A stretch of 64,000 nt of DNA, from contig JASMLT010000002.1 of assembly GCA_030748555.1 (NCBI GenBank), positions 1-64,000 of the forward strand, read 5' to 3'. The position numbers and the translations under genes were made by a program. Every line of letters begins with the position of its first letter. Within the stretch, counting starts at the first letter, position 1. A model generated the notes under the pieces. That model did not search any database and was not told where the DNA came from. It saw nothing but the letters and a program-made list of their open reading frames with translations. Below are positions 19,301 to 29,409 of this stretch, one piece after another. The DNA is from Acidimicrobiales bacterium (GTDB lineage: Bacteria; Actinomycetota; Acidimicrobiia; Acidimicrobiales; MedAcidi-G1).

Positions 19301-20347
19301 TTATTTGGTCGCGAGATCAGATTCATCTTCAATCTCTCCTACAAGTTCCTCTATTACATCTTCGAGTGCTACCAGACCCAGAAGTATCCCTTCAGAATTT
19401 TTAACTCCAGCTAAATGACTACGTGATCTGCGCATCTGCAGAAGTAGATCGTCCAAAGGCAAATCGGGTGGCACGATCAACATTCTACGTATCATTTCCA
19501 AAGGCACTGGTTCGCTTTGTGATTGCTCTGGCAAGCGGAGGAAATCTTTAACATGTAAAAATCCGAGTAAATCATTCTCGGTATTCCCAAATACTGGAAG
19601 TCTGGAATGGCCGCTTGCTAAGACAACCTCTTCTATTGAAGCTAAGTCCATTTTCCTATCAACTGTGACCATTTCACTGCGAGCTATCATGATAGATGAA
19701 ACAGGCCTTTGTCCTAAATCTAAAGCACTAGTAAGAAGCTCATGCTCGAAACTTTCTATGAGTCCCTCATCTCTTGAAGCTTTAATAACCGCTAAAAGCT
19801 CGGTCATCCCTAATGCACTATCGTTCCCAACTTGTAATTTGTCACTTAATGGTTTGACTGCGATGGCAACTATTTTGTCTAGAAGCCAAATCACAGGCCG
19901 CGCGCTTTGTACAAAAAATCTTTGGATCGGCATGACCCGAAGGAGAGTTCTTTCCGGATCAGCGATGGCTATGTTCTTAGGAACTATTTCTCCAAACATC
20001 ATCTGCAACATTGCTGCTATTGCTATTGCTGAAATCCAAGACGCTGTTTGTGATGCCCCACTTGGTGCGCCTAAATTTTCTAGAAGCGATCTGATTACCT
20101 CACCGACTGAAGGTTCAGCAAGGATTCCGAGAATCACGCTGCTTAAAGTTATCCCAAGCTGAGATCCAGAAAGTTGTTTTCGTAAATCCTTTCGGGCTTC
20201 TAAAGCTATTTTTGCAGTTTTAGAACCTCCTTCAACTAATTCTTCTAATCGTGAAATACGACTTGCAACCAAAGAAATTTCTGTAGCTACAAAGACAGAG
20301 TTGACGAAAATCAGAAAAATCGCTGCTACAAGTATTACAAAAAGCAT
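19301..20347 (-). CDS. CNNM/CorC (hemolysin-like) protein, DUF21 + CBS
   Basis: DUF21 TM domain; SGSQLGITLSSVILG; SGHSRLPVFGNTENDLLGFLHVKD CBS. Confidence 0.88.
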   Translation of the reverse strand: MLFVILVAAIFLIFVNSVFVATEISLVASRISRLEELVEGGSKTAKIALEARKDLRKQLSGSQLGITLSSVILGILAEPSVGEVIRSLLENLGAPSGASQTASWISAIAIAAMLQMMFGEIVPKNIAIADPERTLLRVMPIQRFFVQSARPVIWLLDKIVAIAVKPLSDKLQVGNDSALGMTELLAVIKASRDEGLIESFEHELLTSALDLGQRPVSSIMIARSEMVTVDRKMDLASIEEVVLASGHSRLPVFGNTENDLLGFLHVKDFLRLPEQSQSEPVPLEMIRRMLIVPPDLPLDDLLLQMRRSRSHLAGVKNSEGILLGLVALEDVIEELVGEIEDESDLATK

Positions 20348-21637
20348 CTAGTTGCTCCTTGTCCTTGGATTATTCGGAGAAACTATACGAAGGTTGGCTA
20401 CCCTAAGTCCCTCTACGGCGACTACTTCTATTTTCCAACTGTCTAATTCTATAATTTCGCTTGGTTCTGGAATATGCCCAAGTCTGAAAAGAACATACCC
20501 AGCAACCGTCTCGTACGGTCCTTCTGGGACTTTCAAGCCAGTTGTTTCTTCAACTTCATATAAATTTAATCGACCGGAAATAATCGTGCTTCCCAAGCCT
20601 TCTGCTCTGGTCTTGACCTCCATATGATCATATTCATCTCCTATTTCGCCGACGATCTCTTCGAGGACATCTTCGATGCTGACTATGCCTGCTGTTCCTC
20701 CGTGTTCATCAGCTACTACTAATAGCTGGTTACGGTTTTGCCGCATATCGTCTAAAACGTCATCCAAGTCTCGTGTTTCTGGAACTGTTAAAACGGGAGT
20801 CATCAATTCTTCTACTGATAACGCCAGCCGTGTTTTCATAGGAAACTTGTATAGAGATTTGATGTGAACGACCCCTTTTATATCGTCTAAATCAATTCCA
20901 AATACAGGGAATCGCGAAAAACCAGTTTTCACAGAAAGATCAATAAGTTTTTCCACTGAGTCTTGTCTTTGCAATGCGCATACTTCTACTCGTGGGACTA
21001 GGACATCGGCTACTGTCTTGCCTGTGAACCTTATTGACCTTCTAAGAAGAGTCACCTCTTCGAGATCAAGAACACCCTCATCGCCAGACGTTTCAATCAA
21101 GTGCTCAAGTTCACCGAGTGTATGAGAAGCAGACAGCTCACTCTTCGGTTCAATTCCCAGTCGGTTAACTACACGATTCGCAAAGTAATTCAGGAAGGCA
21201 ACTACTGGATAGAAAAGCTTTCCATATATCTGAATAAGAGGCGCCAAAATAAAAGTGATCTTCCTGGGAGCCGCTAGGGCTATGTATTTAGGTATCTGTT
21301 CGCCAATTACCAGATGCAACGAAGTCGCTACTGCGACGGCCAAAAAAACACTTAAACCTGAATGATCGTCTCCACCGGTGAGAATCTTTGCAACTGTAGG
21401 TTCGGCTACGAAACCAAGAGACAATGCAGAAAGGGTGATTCCAAATTGAGCTCCTGATAGATAAACAATTAGGTTTTGAAGAAGTTTCCTAACTCTACGG
21501 GCACGTGAATAACCATTCTCTGCTTCTGCTTCGACACTAGCTCTGTTGACCGCTACAAGAGAGAACTCCGCTGCAACAAAAAAAGCGTTTAGCGACAGAA
21601 GAAGGGCAGCAATGAACAAGCCAGACCAGATTGACAT
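20348..21637 (-). CDS. CNNM/CorC (hemolysin-like) protein, DUF21 + CBS + CorC_HlyC
   Basis: LSGAQFGITLSALSLGFVAEP; DEHGGTAGIVSIEDVLEEIVGEIGDEYD. Confidence 0.92.
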   Translation of the reverse strand: MSIWSGLFIAALLLSLNAFFVAAEFSLVAVNRASVEAEAENGYSRARRVRKLLQNLIVYLSGAQFGITLSALSLGFVAEPTVAKILTGGDDHSGLSVFLAVAVATSLHLVIGEQIPKYIALAAPRKITFILAPLIQIYGKLFYPVVAFLNYFANRVVNRLGIEPKSELSASHTLGELEHLIETSGDEGVLDLEEVTLLRRSIRFTGKTVADVLVPRVEVCALQRQDSVEKLIDLSVKTGFSRFPVFGIDLDDIKGVVHIKSLYKFPMKTRLALSVEELMTPVLTVPETRDLDDVLDDMRQNRNQLLVVADEHGGTAGIVSIEDVLEEIVGEIGDEYDHMEVKTRAEGLGSTIISGRLNLYEVEETTGLKVPEGPYETVAGYVLFRLGHIPEPSEIIELDSWKIEVVAVEGLRVANLRIVSPNNPRTRSN

Positions 21638-21722
21638 CGTAATTACACTCTAGCGAGGTGTAAAACTGCTTATACCTTGTAGCAGTTAAATCATTTTGAA
21701 ATCAATCCGGTACTGTGAACCA

Positions 21723-23534
21723 ATGAATTATCCGGTTGGCCTTAACTCCGAACGAAAAGGGCACATAATTTCTGACGTTTCCATAGATCCTGATGTAAAC
21801 AAACGCTGGTTTAAGCGCTTGTACCCACTTATAAAAGAACAGAGAAACTCCTTCTTAATTACTTCTTTTTGCGGAATCGCAGGTCTCACTATTCAAGTAT
21901 CAGTGCCTATGGTTATTCGTGAAGCCATAGATAATCCCCTTGCAGGCGGTTCTGGGGAAATCAGTTCGTACCTGTGGACACTAGTTGCAATGGCTATATG
22001 CGCCTTTCTTCTTAGATATACATACCGTTTTCTGCTTTTCAAAACTGCTTATCGAATTGAGACTCAACTGAGATCACTTATTTACAGGCATTTAACTAAA
22101 CTCTCATTTTCTTTTTTTGACCGAATAGCTAGTGGAGAAATTATCTCTAGAGCCAACTCTGATATCCGGTCCATCCAACTGCTATTAGCTTTTGGACCTT
22201 TAGCAATGCTTTCACTACTTAGTTTCTTTTTGGCTCTAATCTTCATGCTCTCTATCCACCCTCCTCTTACTTTTGTCACTATTGCCTGCATGCCGTTCGT
22301 GTACGTTCTTGCTCAAAAAATGAGAAACAAAGTTTTTCCACTTTCCTGGGTCACACAGGGACGTATGGCAGATTTAGCAATGGTCGTTGATGAAAATATC
22401 AATGGGTCAAGAATAGTAAAGTCCTTTGCTGCTGAAAGGAAACAAATCGAATTGTTAGCAAAAAAAGCTCAACGTTTACGTTGGTCTTCAACTGCTTTGA
22501 TCGATTCACGAGCGCGTTTTAACCCTCTGATAGAGGCTCTACCACGTTTGGGGATGGCGAGCATTTTGATGTATGGCGGTTGGCTTTCTATAAATGAGAA
22601 AATCAGCATCGGTGCACTCATAGCTTTCAGTAGCTACGTAATCATGATCTCTGTTCCTTTCAGAATGCTGGGATTTGTTCTCCTGCAAGCACAAAGAGCC
22701 GCTGCTTCCTCTTTACGTATTTTTGAAATCCTCGACGAGGAGCCTGCCATAGGGAATAAATTGACAGCACGAAAAATTATTTCACCGATAGGTGATTTAA
22801 GTTTCAGAAACGTTTCTTTTTCCTACCCCAATGATGAAAATCCAGTAATTCTGGACGACTTCAACCTCGAAATTGCAGCTGGTGAAACTGTTGCACTGGT
22901 TGGACGAACAGGGTGTGGAAAATCAACTGTTGCACGACTATTACCTCGGTTTTATGACATAACTGACGGATCTATTCTTCTAGATGGTACTGATATACGA
23001 GATTTTTTAGTTGAAGATTTACGAACCCATATAAATGTGATTCCTGACGAACCTTTCTTGTTTTCAGAGTCAATCAGAAACAATATTGCTTTCGCTCGTC
23101 CAAACGCTAAAGAAGGAGAAGTGATCGCTGCAGCTAAAGCAGCTCAGGCAGATGATTTTATCACAGAGCTAACGAACGGGTATGAGGAAATTGTAGGTGA
23201 AAGAGGCTACACACTTTCGGGAGGACAACGCCAAAGGATCGTTATAGCAAGAACACTTTTAGCAAATCCTAAGATCCTTGTGCTCGATGATTCCACCAGT
23301 TCGATTGATGTCGAAACAGAGTCTCTTATCCACTCTTCCCTGAAAAAGCTTTTACAGGATCGGACGACTTTGGTCATTGCCCATCGGCTATCAACCATTG
23401 CTTTAGCTGACAGAGTCGTACTTATGGACTCGGGTAAAGTCAAAGCTGAAGGGACTCATGAATATTTATTAGCTAACTCACCGGAATACGAGTCAATACT
23501 TGCCTCTGGTGCAATGAGTGCACGGGGTAACTGA
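21723..23534 (+). CDS. ABC exporter (TMD-NBD), degenerate-site half
   Basis: GRTGCGKST Walker A, LSGGQRQR signature, VLDDSTSSID Walker B; overlaps next gene (ATGA). Confidence 0.92.
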   Translation: MNYPVGLNSERKGHIISDVSIDPDVNKRWFKRLYPLIKEQRNSFLITSFCGIAGLTIQVSVPMVIREAIDNPLAGGSGEISSYLWTLVAMAICAFLLRYTYRFLLFKTAYRIETQLRSLIYRHLTKLSFSFFDRIASGEIISRANSDIRSIQLLLAFGPLAMLSLLSFFLALIFMLSIHPPLTFVTIACMPFVYVLAQKMRNKVFPLSWVTQGRMADLAMVVDENINGSRIVKSFAAERKQIELLAKKAQRLRWSSTALIDSRARFNPLIEALPRLGMASILMYGGWLSINEKISIGALIAFSSYVIMISVPFRMLGFVLLQAQRAAASSLRIFEILDEEPAIGNKLTARKIISPIGDLSFRNVSFSYPNDENPVILDDFNLEIAAGETVALVGRTGCGKSTVARLLPRFYDITDGSILLDGTDIRDFLVEDLRTHINVIPDEPFLFSESIRNNIAFARPNAKEGEVIAAAKAAQADDFITELTNGYEEIVGERGYTLSGGQRQRIVIARTLLANPKILVLDDSTSSIDVETESLIHSSLKKLLQDRTTLVIAHRLSTIALADRVVLMDSGKVKAEGTHEYLLANSPEYESILASGAMSARGN

Positions 23535-25462
23535 TGGGTTTTGGTGGTGGAATTGGAGGTTTCTCAATTGGCCCTTCTTCAGTTCAATCTAACGCTGAAG
23601 CAGGACTGCCTTTTGCGGAGTTACCTGAAGACTTCTTCGAAAGAATTGACAAAGTCTTAGAAAAAGAACCCGAACACCCTGATCCAGAAATTTCCTTTTC
23701 ACATAGCAAATGGGAACGTGCACCTCTTACTCTTAAAACTTTTCTTTCTTCCCACGTTTTTTTACTTTGTCTTGCTCTTCTTTTAGTCGTCTTAGAAACT
23801 GGACTTCAGCACCTTGGGCCTCTGCTCACACAAATTGCTATCGATGAAGGCATCGCTACTAAGAACACCCAAGTGTTGCTTGTCACTTGTATTTGTTATG
23901 TGGCTTCTATAGCAGTTTCCGCAGCGGTTTCCTTTGTGCGGACTTCTTTCACAGGGAGATTAGGGGAGAAACTTGTTTATAAATTAAGAATACGAGTTTT
24001 CACTCACTTGCAAAGACAGTCATTTAGTTTTTTCACAAATGAAAAAGCAGGTGTCCTTATGACGCGTATGACAAGCGATATCGAATCTTTAACTGTTCTT
24101 TTTCAAGAAGGTCTGGTTAATTTCGCTGTTCAGATAATCACTTTGCTTGTGATCACTACCTATCTGATAGTTCTTAACCCGCATCTGGCAGTAATATCTC
24201 TTCTGCTAGTAATACCAATAAACATAGTTCTGACTTTATGGTTCAGAAAAGTTTCTATTTTTGGTTATCTCGCTGTTCGAGACAAGATCGCCGATATTCT
24301 TTCAAACCTTTCCGAAAGTCTTGCGGGTATGCGAGTAATAACTGCTTTCAATCAACGCAAATACCGTTCAGAAATGCATGACAAAATAACGATCTCTCAT
24401 TTTGAAGCAAATCTTTACACAGGCAGGGCACAAGCACTCTTTGGGCCTGGAACGGAGTCAATAGGGATCATTACTCAGGCGACAATTTTATTTGTCGGTG
24501 GGAACATGGTTCTAAAGAATCAACTAAGCATTGGCGAGTTGACCGCTTTCATATTATTTCTAACCTCTTTCTTTGCTCCGATCCAAAGTCTCGTCCAGTT
24601 ATACAATCAGTACCAGCAAGGTAGTGCTTCAATCGAGAAACTCCGAGATCTGCTTTCTACTGCTCCCAGCGTCTGTGAAAAAGAAAACGCTACCGAAATG
24701 CCCAAACTTGTTGGCCATGTTGAATTTAAATCGGTCGATTTTAATTATGAGGAAGATAAACCTGTACTAAGCGGCATTAATCTAAAAATTGAATCCGGGG
24801 AAGTTCTAGCTTTAGTAGGTCCGACCGGGGCAGGTAAATCAACTATAGCGAAACTTATTTCACGTTTTTATGACCCAGATAGCGGACAGGTTTTAATTGA
24901 CGGATACGACTTACGTGATGTTCAACTTGAATCTCTCAGGAGACAGGTTGCTGTAGTCCCTCAGGAACCTTTTCTTTTCAATGGAAGTATCAAAGAGAAC
25001 ATAATATTTGCTCGACCTGAAGCTAACGAAAAAGACATTAAAAGGGCTTGCGAAGCAGCAGGATTAACTGATTTAATTAACCGTCTTTCGAATGGAATAG
25101 ACAGTCCTGTTCATGAAAGAGGTGCCTCCCTCTCAGCGGGTGAGCGCCAACTTCTTGCACTCGCTCGTGCTTTCTTGTGTCAACCTCGACTTTTGATTCT
25201 TGATGAAGCAACCACTAATCTAGATTTACTTTCAGAGTCTTTAATAGAGGCAGCTTTAGACAATTTGCTAGACGGACGAACAGCTATCATAGTCGCTCAT
25301 CGAATTGCAACCGCTATGAGAGCTGACCGTATAGCAGTAGTCGATAATGGGTCGATACTAGAAATAGGAACGCATAAGGAACTAGTGGACTCAAAAAGAA
25401 GATACGCGACCATGTATAAGACTTGGACTGATCAAGGTGGAATGGAGTCAAGCCAAATATGA
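23534..25462 (+). CDS. ABC exporter (TMD-NBD), partner half
   Basis: GPTGAGKST, LSAGERQ, ILDEATTNLD; translationally coupled. Confidence 0.92.
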   Translation: MGFGGGIGGFSIGPSSVQSNAEAGLPFAELPEDFFERIDKVLEKEPEHPDPEISFSHSKWERAPLTLKTFLSSHVFLLCLALLLVVLETGLQHLGPLLTQIAIDEGIATKNTQVLLVTCICYVASIAVSAAVSFVRTSFTGRLGEKLVYKLRIRVFTHLQRQSFSFFTNEKAGVLMTRMTSDIESLTVLFQEGLVNFAVQIITLLVITTYLIVLNPHLAVISLLLVIPINIVLTLWFRKVSIFGYLAVRDKIADILSNLSESLAGMRVITAFNQRKYRSEMHDKITISHFEANLYTGRAQALFGPGTESIGIITQATILFVGGNMVLKNQLSIGELTAFILFLTSFFAPIQSLVQLYNQYQQGSASIEKLRDLLSTAPSVCEKENATEMPKLVGHVEFKSVDFNYEEDKPVLSGINLKIESGEVLALVGPTGAGKSTIAKLISRFYDPDSGQVLIDGYDLRDVQLESLRRQVAVVPQEPFLFNGSIKENIIFARPEANEKDIKRACEAAGLTDLINRLSNGIDSPVHERGASLSAGERQLLALARAFLCQPRLLILDEATTNLDLLSESLIEAALDNLLDGRTAIIVAHRIATAMRADRIAVVDNGSILEIGTHKELVDSKRRYATMYKTWTDQGGMESSQI

Positions 25463-26175
25463 GTGTTATTGAAGTAGTAGCTGGCTGCCTTGTTTATGCA
25501 GTAGGTTGCACACTTCAAGGTGTTCTAGGTTTTGGTGCAAACCTTCTCGCAGTACCAATTCTCGCTCTAATAAACCCAGATTTTGTTCCGGGACCCGTAC
25601 TTTTAATAAATCCTCTACTTTCAGGTTTTTTCACTTTTCGAGAAAGAGGTCATACAGATAAGTATGGTTTAACATGGACTGTTCTGGGAAGGCTCCCTGG
25701 AATTGCTTTAGCTGTATTAGCACTTAGTCTCGTAGCAGAGGAAAGAATCGGAGTGCTTTTCGGTTCTCTTCTGCTTTTTGCAATCGCCTTAAAAGTAAGC
25801 GGTTTGAAATTCGAACGATCACAAAAAAATCTGATGCTTGGTGGATGTGTTAGTGGCTTTATGGGCACGGCAGTCGGCGTTGGGGGACCTCCGATTGCCT
25901 TGCTTTACCATGACGTTTCTGGATCTGTCCTTAGAGCAACCCTTTCTCCTTACTTCTTGATTGGAACTGCTATATCTATAAGTGCTCTTGCGGCAACGGG
26001 AAATTTCGATTCAGGAGATTTGCTAATAAGCATTTATCTTCTTCCATCAGTGTTTATAGGGATGGCTGTATCAGGGCCTCTTCGAAAAACACTCGATCAT
26101 AAATGGATAACCCCTGGCGTTTACCTCTTGTCTGGCACAGCCGCAATTACGCTGTTGGTAAGATCCTTGTTCTAG
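25459..26175 (+). CDS. TauE/SafE family sulfite/anion exporter
   Basis: GCTLQGVLGFGANLLAVPILALINPDFVPGPVLLINPL; GTAVGVGGPPIALLYHD. Confidence 0.88.
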   Translation: MSVIEVVAGCLVYAVGCTLQGVLGFGANLLAVPILALINPDFVPGPVLLINPLLSGFFTFRERGHTDKYGLTWTVLGRLPGIALAVLALSLVAEERIGVLFGSLLLFAIALKVSGLKFERSQKNLMLGGCVSGFMGTAVGVGGPPIALLYHDVSGSVLRATLSPYFLIGTAISISALAATGNFDSGDLLISIYLLPSVFIGMAVSGPLRKTLDHKWITPGVYLLSGTAAITLLVRSLF

Positions 26176-26185
26176 TGTCAATATC

Positions 26186-26977
26186 ATGTCTCTTTTAAAA
26201 TTAACTTCGGTCAGTAAAACAGAATCAGGCACGAAAATACTTCAAAACATTGACTGGGAAGTTAATCCCGAAGAAAACTGGGTCGTTCTGGGGCCTAATG
26301 GCTCAGGTAAAACTTCATTACTCAATATCGCCTCGTTGAATCTCCATCCGAGTAAAGGTGATGTAGAAATCCTTGATCATGTTTTAGGTAAAACGGATTT
26401 GCGTTTACTGAAACCAAAAATCGGTTTTATGTCAACTTCGTTGAATTACAAGTTTAGATTCAATATAAAAACGATAGAAGTGGTAGTAACAGCTATTACA
26501 GGAGCAATTGAGCCTTGGTGGGATACTTTCAGCGCATCTGACTGGGAGCGTGCTCATCGAGTATTAGAAAATGTGGGTTGCGGGAAAAAATCTGATCAAA
26601 CATTCGGTACTTTATCCACTGGGGAAAAGCAAAGAGTTCTTTTAGCTAGAGCGCTAATGCCAGAACCGGAAATACTATTTTTAGATGAACCAACTAGCGG
26701 TTTAGATTTAGGGGGTCGTGAAGAGCTCTTAATAGTTCTTTCAAATTTAGTGAATGAAGAAAAATCTCCTCCAATGGTTCTAGTGACTCATCACATAGAA
26801 GAGATACCAGTTGGTTTCAGCCATCTTCTTCTACTAAAAAATGGTGAGAGCGTTGCGTCAGGAAAGATGAGCGAGGTCATGACATCAGAAAACATCTCTA
26901 GATGCTTTGACGTGGATACTTCTATAGACAACACCGCTGGACGCTGGAACGTTCATATCCTTAAGGGCGAAAAATGA
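26186..26977 (+). CDS. ABC transporter ATP-binding protein (ModF/YlmA-like)
   Basis: GPNGSGKTSLL, LSTGEKQRVLLARAL, FLDEPTSGLD. Confidence 0.9.
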   Translation: MSLLKLTSVSKTESGTKILQNIDWEVNPEENWVVLGPNGSGKTSLLNIASLNLHPSKGDVEILDHVLGKTDLRLLKPKIGFMSTSLNYKFRFNIKTIEVVVTAITGAIEPWWDTFSASDWERAHRVLENVGCGKKSDQTFGTLSTGEKQRVLLARALMPEPEILFLDEPTSGLDLGGREELLIVLSNLVNEEKSPPMVLVTHHIEEIPVGFSHLLLLKNGESVASGKMSEVMTSENISRCFDVDTSIDNTAGRWNVHILKGEK

Positions 26978-27603
26978 ATACCGTGCACGCTCTTATCGTT
27001 ACCGGGGGACCTTTACCTTCTTGCGATTTTCCCCTACCTGAGACACAGTTGGTTATTGTTGCCGATTCTGGCGGTGATCATGCTGAAGAACTAGGTCTAG
27101 AAGTTGATCTAATGATTGGTGATTTTGACTCCTGCTCAGAGGAAGCAATTGAGAAAGCTAAAGAAATCCGAAGGTTTCCAGTAGATAAAGATGTGACGGA
27201 TCTGGAATTGGCACTTGCTGCTGCTATTGAAAAGAATTGTTCCTCAGTAACAATTATCACTTCAGCACGAGGAAGATTTGATCACACCTTCGGCAATATC
27301 GTCGTGGCTAGTTCAAACCGCTGGAGTGAACTGGAAATTGATTTGCTTGTTGATGATAGCTACGTAAAAATAATCAGAGATAAAGCAAAATTAACCGGCA
27401 ACCCTTCTGACAAATTGACACTACTAGCTATTGGGGGCACTGCTTTTGGTATCACCAGCAACGGGCTGAAATGGGAATTAGATGGACTTGATCTTAGTGC
27501 TGGCTCAGGTTTAGGTATTTCTAATGAATTCACAGCCCACGAAGTGGAAATTTCTGTTGCTGAAGGAGCTGTTCTCTCAATTCAATCATTCGATAACTGT
27601 TGA
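26974..27603 (+). CDS. Thiamine diphosphokinase
   Basis: VADSGGDHAEELGLEVDLMIGDFDSCSEEA, FPVDKDVTDLELAL, GRFDHTFGNI. Confidence 0.9.
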   Translation: MNTVHALIVTGGPLPSCDFPLPETQLVIVADSGGDHAEELGLEVDLMIGDFDSCSEEAIEKAKEIRRFPVDKDVTDLELALAAAIEKNCSSVTIITSARGRFDHTFGNIVVASSNRWSELEIDLLVDDSYVKIIRDKAKLTGNPSDKLTLLAIGGTAFGITSNGLKWELDGLDLSAGSGLGISNEFTAHEVEISVAEGAVLSIQSFDNC

Positions 27604-27702
27604 AACCTCGCTTTTTTGGTTATTGGTTAATTCGACTTTCACGGGATTACCTGCCGTGAGATAGATTAAATTTGTGAACAGGCGCCCAAACAAATTTCAT
27701 CG

Positions 27703-29409
27703 ATGACAATCAGCGAGGAAGTATCGGGACTCTCGACTCTATTGGATGATCCGAACAATGTTTTGCGCCCAGCGGAAATTGTAATGAAACCCGCAAGTCT
27801 CGGCGCTGTAAGAATGACTCGGTTTAGTTTCAGCCGGTCAATGATCCGCCGAGCATTTAAGAATCAGTGGGAAATCAAACTCCTGGTTGTCGACTTCGAC
27901 GAGTTTGGAAGAGGACACATCATCTATCGCATTCTTGCTGAAGAGAAACTATTTCACTTCGTTGCCTTTACTTCAACCATCGATGAAGCTCTACATACTG
28001 ACCGTGTGATAGCAGATGTGTGGGATGTAACCGCAGCTTTAGTAGAAGGAGAAATAGATAATGATTTACTCCAGTTCTTGAGAGATGAAGTTCCAAAACA
28101 AGAACTAAGCCGCCTCGATCCTCGAGTACTTGTATTAACCAGAGGGAACCGAAGTATTCGATTTTATGACTATTTGGTCGAACGTTTAGCGGATGGTAAA
28201 CAACCAGAGTCAAAAAAACTAGGTGATGCCGGTTACATAATGAGAAGTACAGCTTTCTATGGCAACGGAAAATTTGGCATGCGGTCGTTTTTGGGTTTCG
28301 AAGATCAACATCCACTTTCTGCCCCTTACAGGGCACAGTTTCTCGCTGCATGGCTTTTCAGGGAAGTTAGTTATGAATCGGTAGAGCATTGCGCTAAAGC
28401 AAAGAACCCTAATGCTGTCAGTTTTAACGATGAATGGAGTTGCTTTTTTGGTTTAGGCAATGCAACAGGTTTAGGTCTAGTTCCCTGGGCCATGAAACAC
28501 CCTGGAGAATTGAATTCGTGGGTTGCTATAAGAGAATTGGCTCTTTCTAACGTTCGTTCCCTTAAAGGCTCAACGCAAAGTAAGCAGATTCTTGAGGAAT
28601 GGTTTGATAAGGCTTACCAATATTTCTCCTCACTTGGTGGCGATGATCGCTGGCCTTGGATGGGACCTGATTCTCTGGCAAAAGCAACTTTACTTATCCA
28701 TGACACCTTCCGTTCTTTAAGCGGAAACGACTTTCCTTTCGACGATCTTTATTTGTGGGCTGAAAAGCAAGATATTGAAATCACCGAATTAGTGATTTCA
28801 TTGTTGCTGGAACTCGACAACACGGATGACGAAGTCATCGACAGTCTTCTAATAGTAGGAAACGAAAAAACAGCGAACTTCAATGCCACAGTTGAAGACT
28901 TAAAAAAAATAATTGATGAAAGGTACTTCTGGTTGAACGAACTCAATCTGGATGAAACAGAAGCTGAACACTACTGGTGGGTTATGTCTGACAATGCTGA
29001 GGAACCACGTCGTGCTGAAAGATCTGTTATTGACCCTGCACACAGAGAAATACCAATAGATATTTCTTTGCGAATCAACAAATTGATTAGAGATCTATGC
29101 GAAGCAGATGAAAGTATTTCTGCAAGCGAATTTCTCCACTCTTTCCCAGAACATGGTATTGCCGTCAAACGTCTCCTCGATGATTCCGGGCCTTACAGCG
29201 AACCGAGAGAAAACGTTTGCGATTTTAAACACCTCCCATTGAACCTGCAACGATTTCAACTAGCCATGTATGGAATGGACAACTTCTCCCCACAGTCGAC
29301 AGACTGGCTGAGGGTAACACTTTTCCAAGGAGCCCCTAGAGTGTCAGAAATTGGTTTAAAAGATTCAGATAAATGGATTTTACCTAGACAACCGGGAGGT
29401 CTCGTCTAA
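27703..29409 (+). CDS. Uncharacterised 568-aa protein, first gene of an M19/DUF3726-like/Ldh operon
   Basis: Long intact ORF, stop overlaps next start (TAATG); no motif I recognise. Confidence 0.75.
   Translation: MTISEEVSGLSTLLDDPNNVLRPAEIVMKPASLGAVRMTRFSFSRSMIRRAFKNQWEIKLLVVDFDEFGRGHIIYRILAEEKLFHFVAFTSTIDEALHTDRVIADVWDVTAALVEGEIDNDLLQFLRDEVPKQELSRLDPRVLVLTRGNRSIRFYDYLVERLADGKQPESKKLGDAGYIMRSTAFYGNGKFGMRSFLGFEDQHPLSAPYRAQFLAAWLFREVSYESVEHCAKAKNPNAVSFNDEWSCFFGLGNATGLGLVPWAMKHPGELNSWVAIRELALSNVRSLKGSTQSKQILEEWFDKAYQYFSSLGGDDRWPWMGPDSLAKATLLIHDTFRSLSGNDFPFDDLYLWAEKQDIEITELVISLLLELDNTDDEVIDSLLIVGNEKTANFNATVEDLKKIIDERYFWLNELNLDETEAEHYWWVMSDNAEEPRRAERSVIDPAHREIPIDISLRINKLIRDLCEADESISASEFLHSFPEHGIAVKRLLDDSGPYSEPRENVCDFKHLPLNLQRFQLAMYGMDNFSPQSTDWLRVTLFQGAPRVSEIGLKDSDKWILPRQPGGLV

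Noticed and set aside
19665-20162. Plus-strand 165-aa ORF
   Set aside because: Antisense shadow of CNNM/CorC gene
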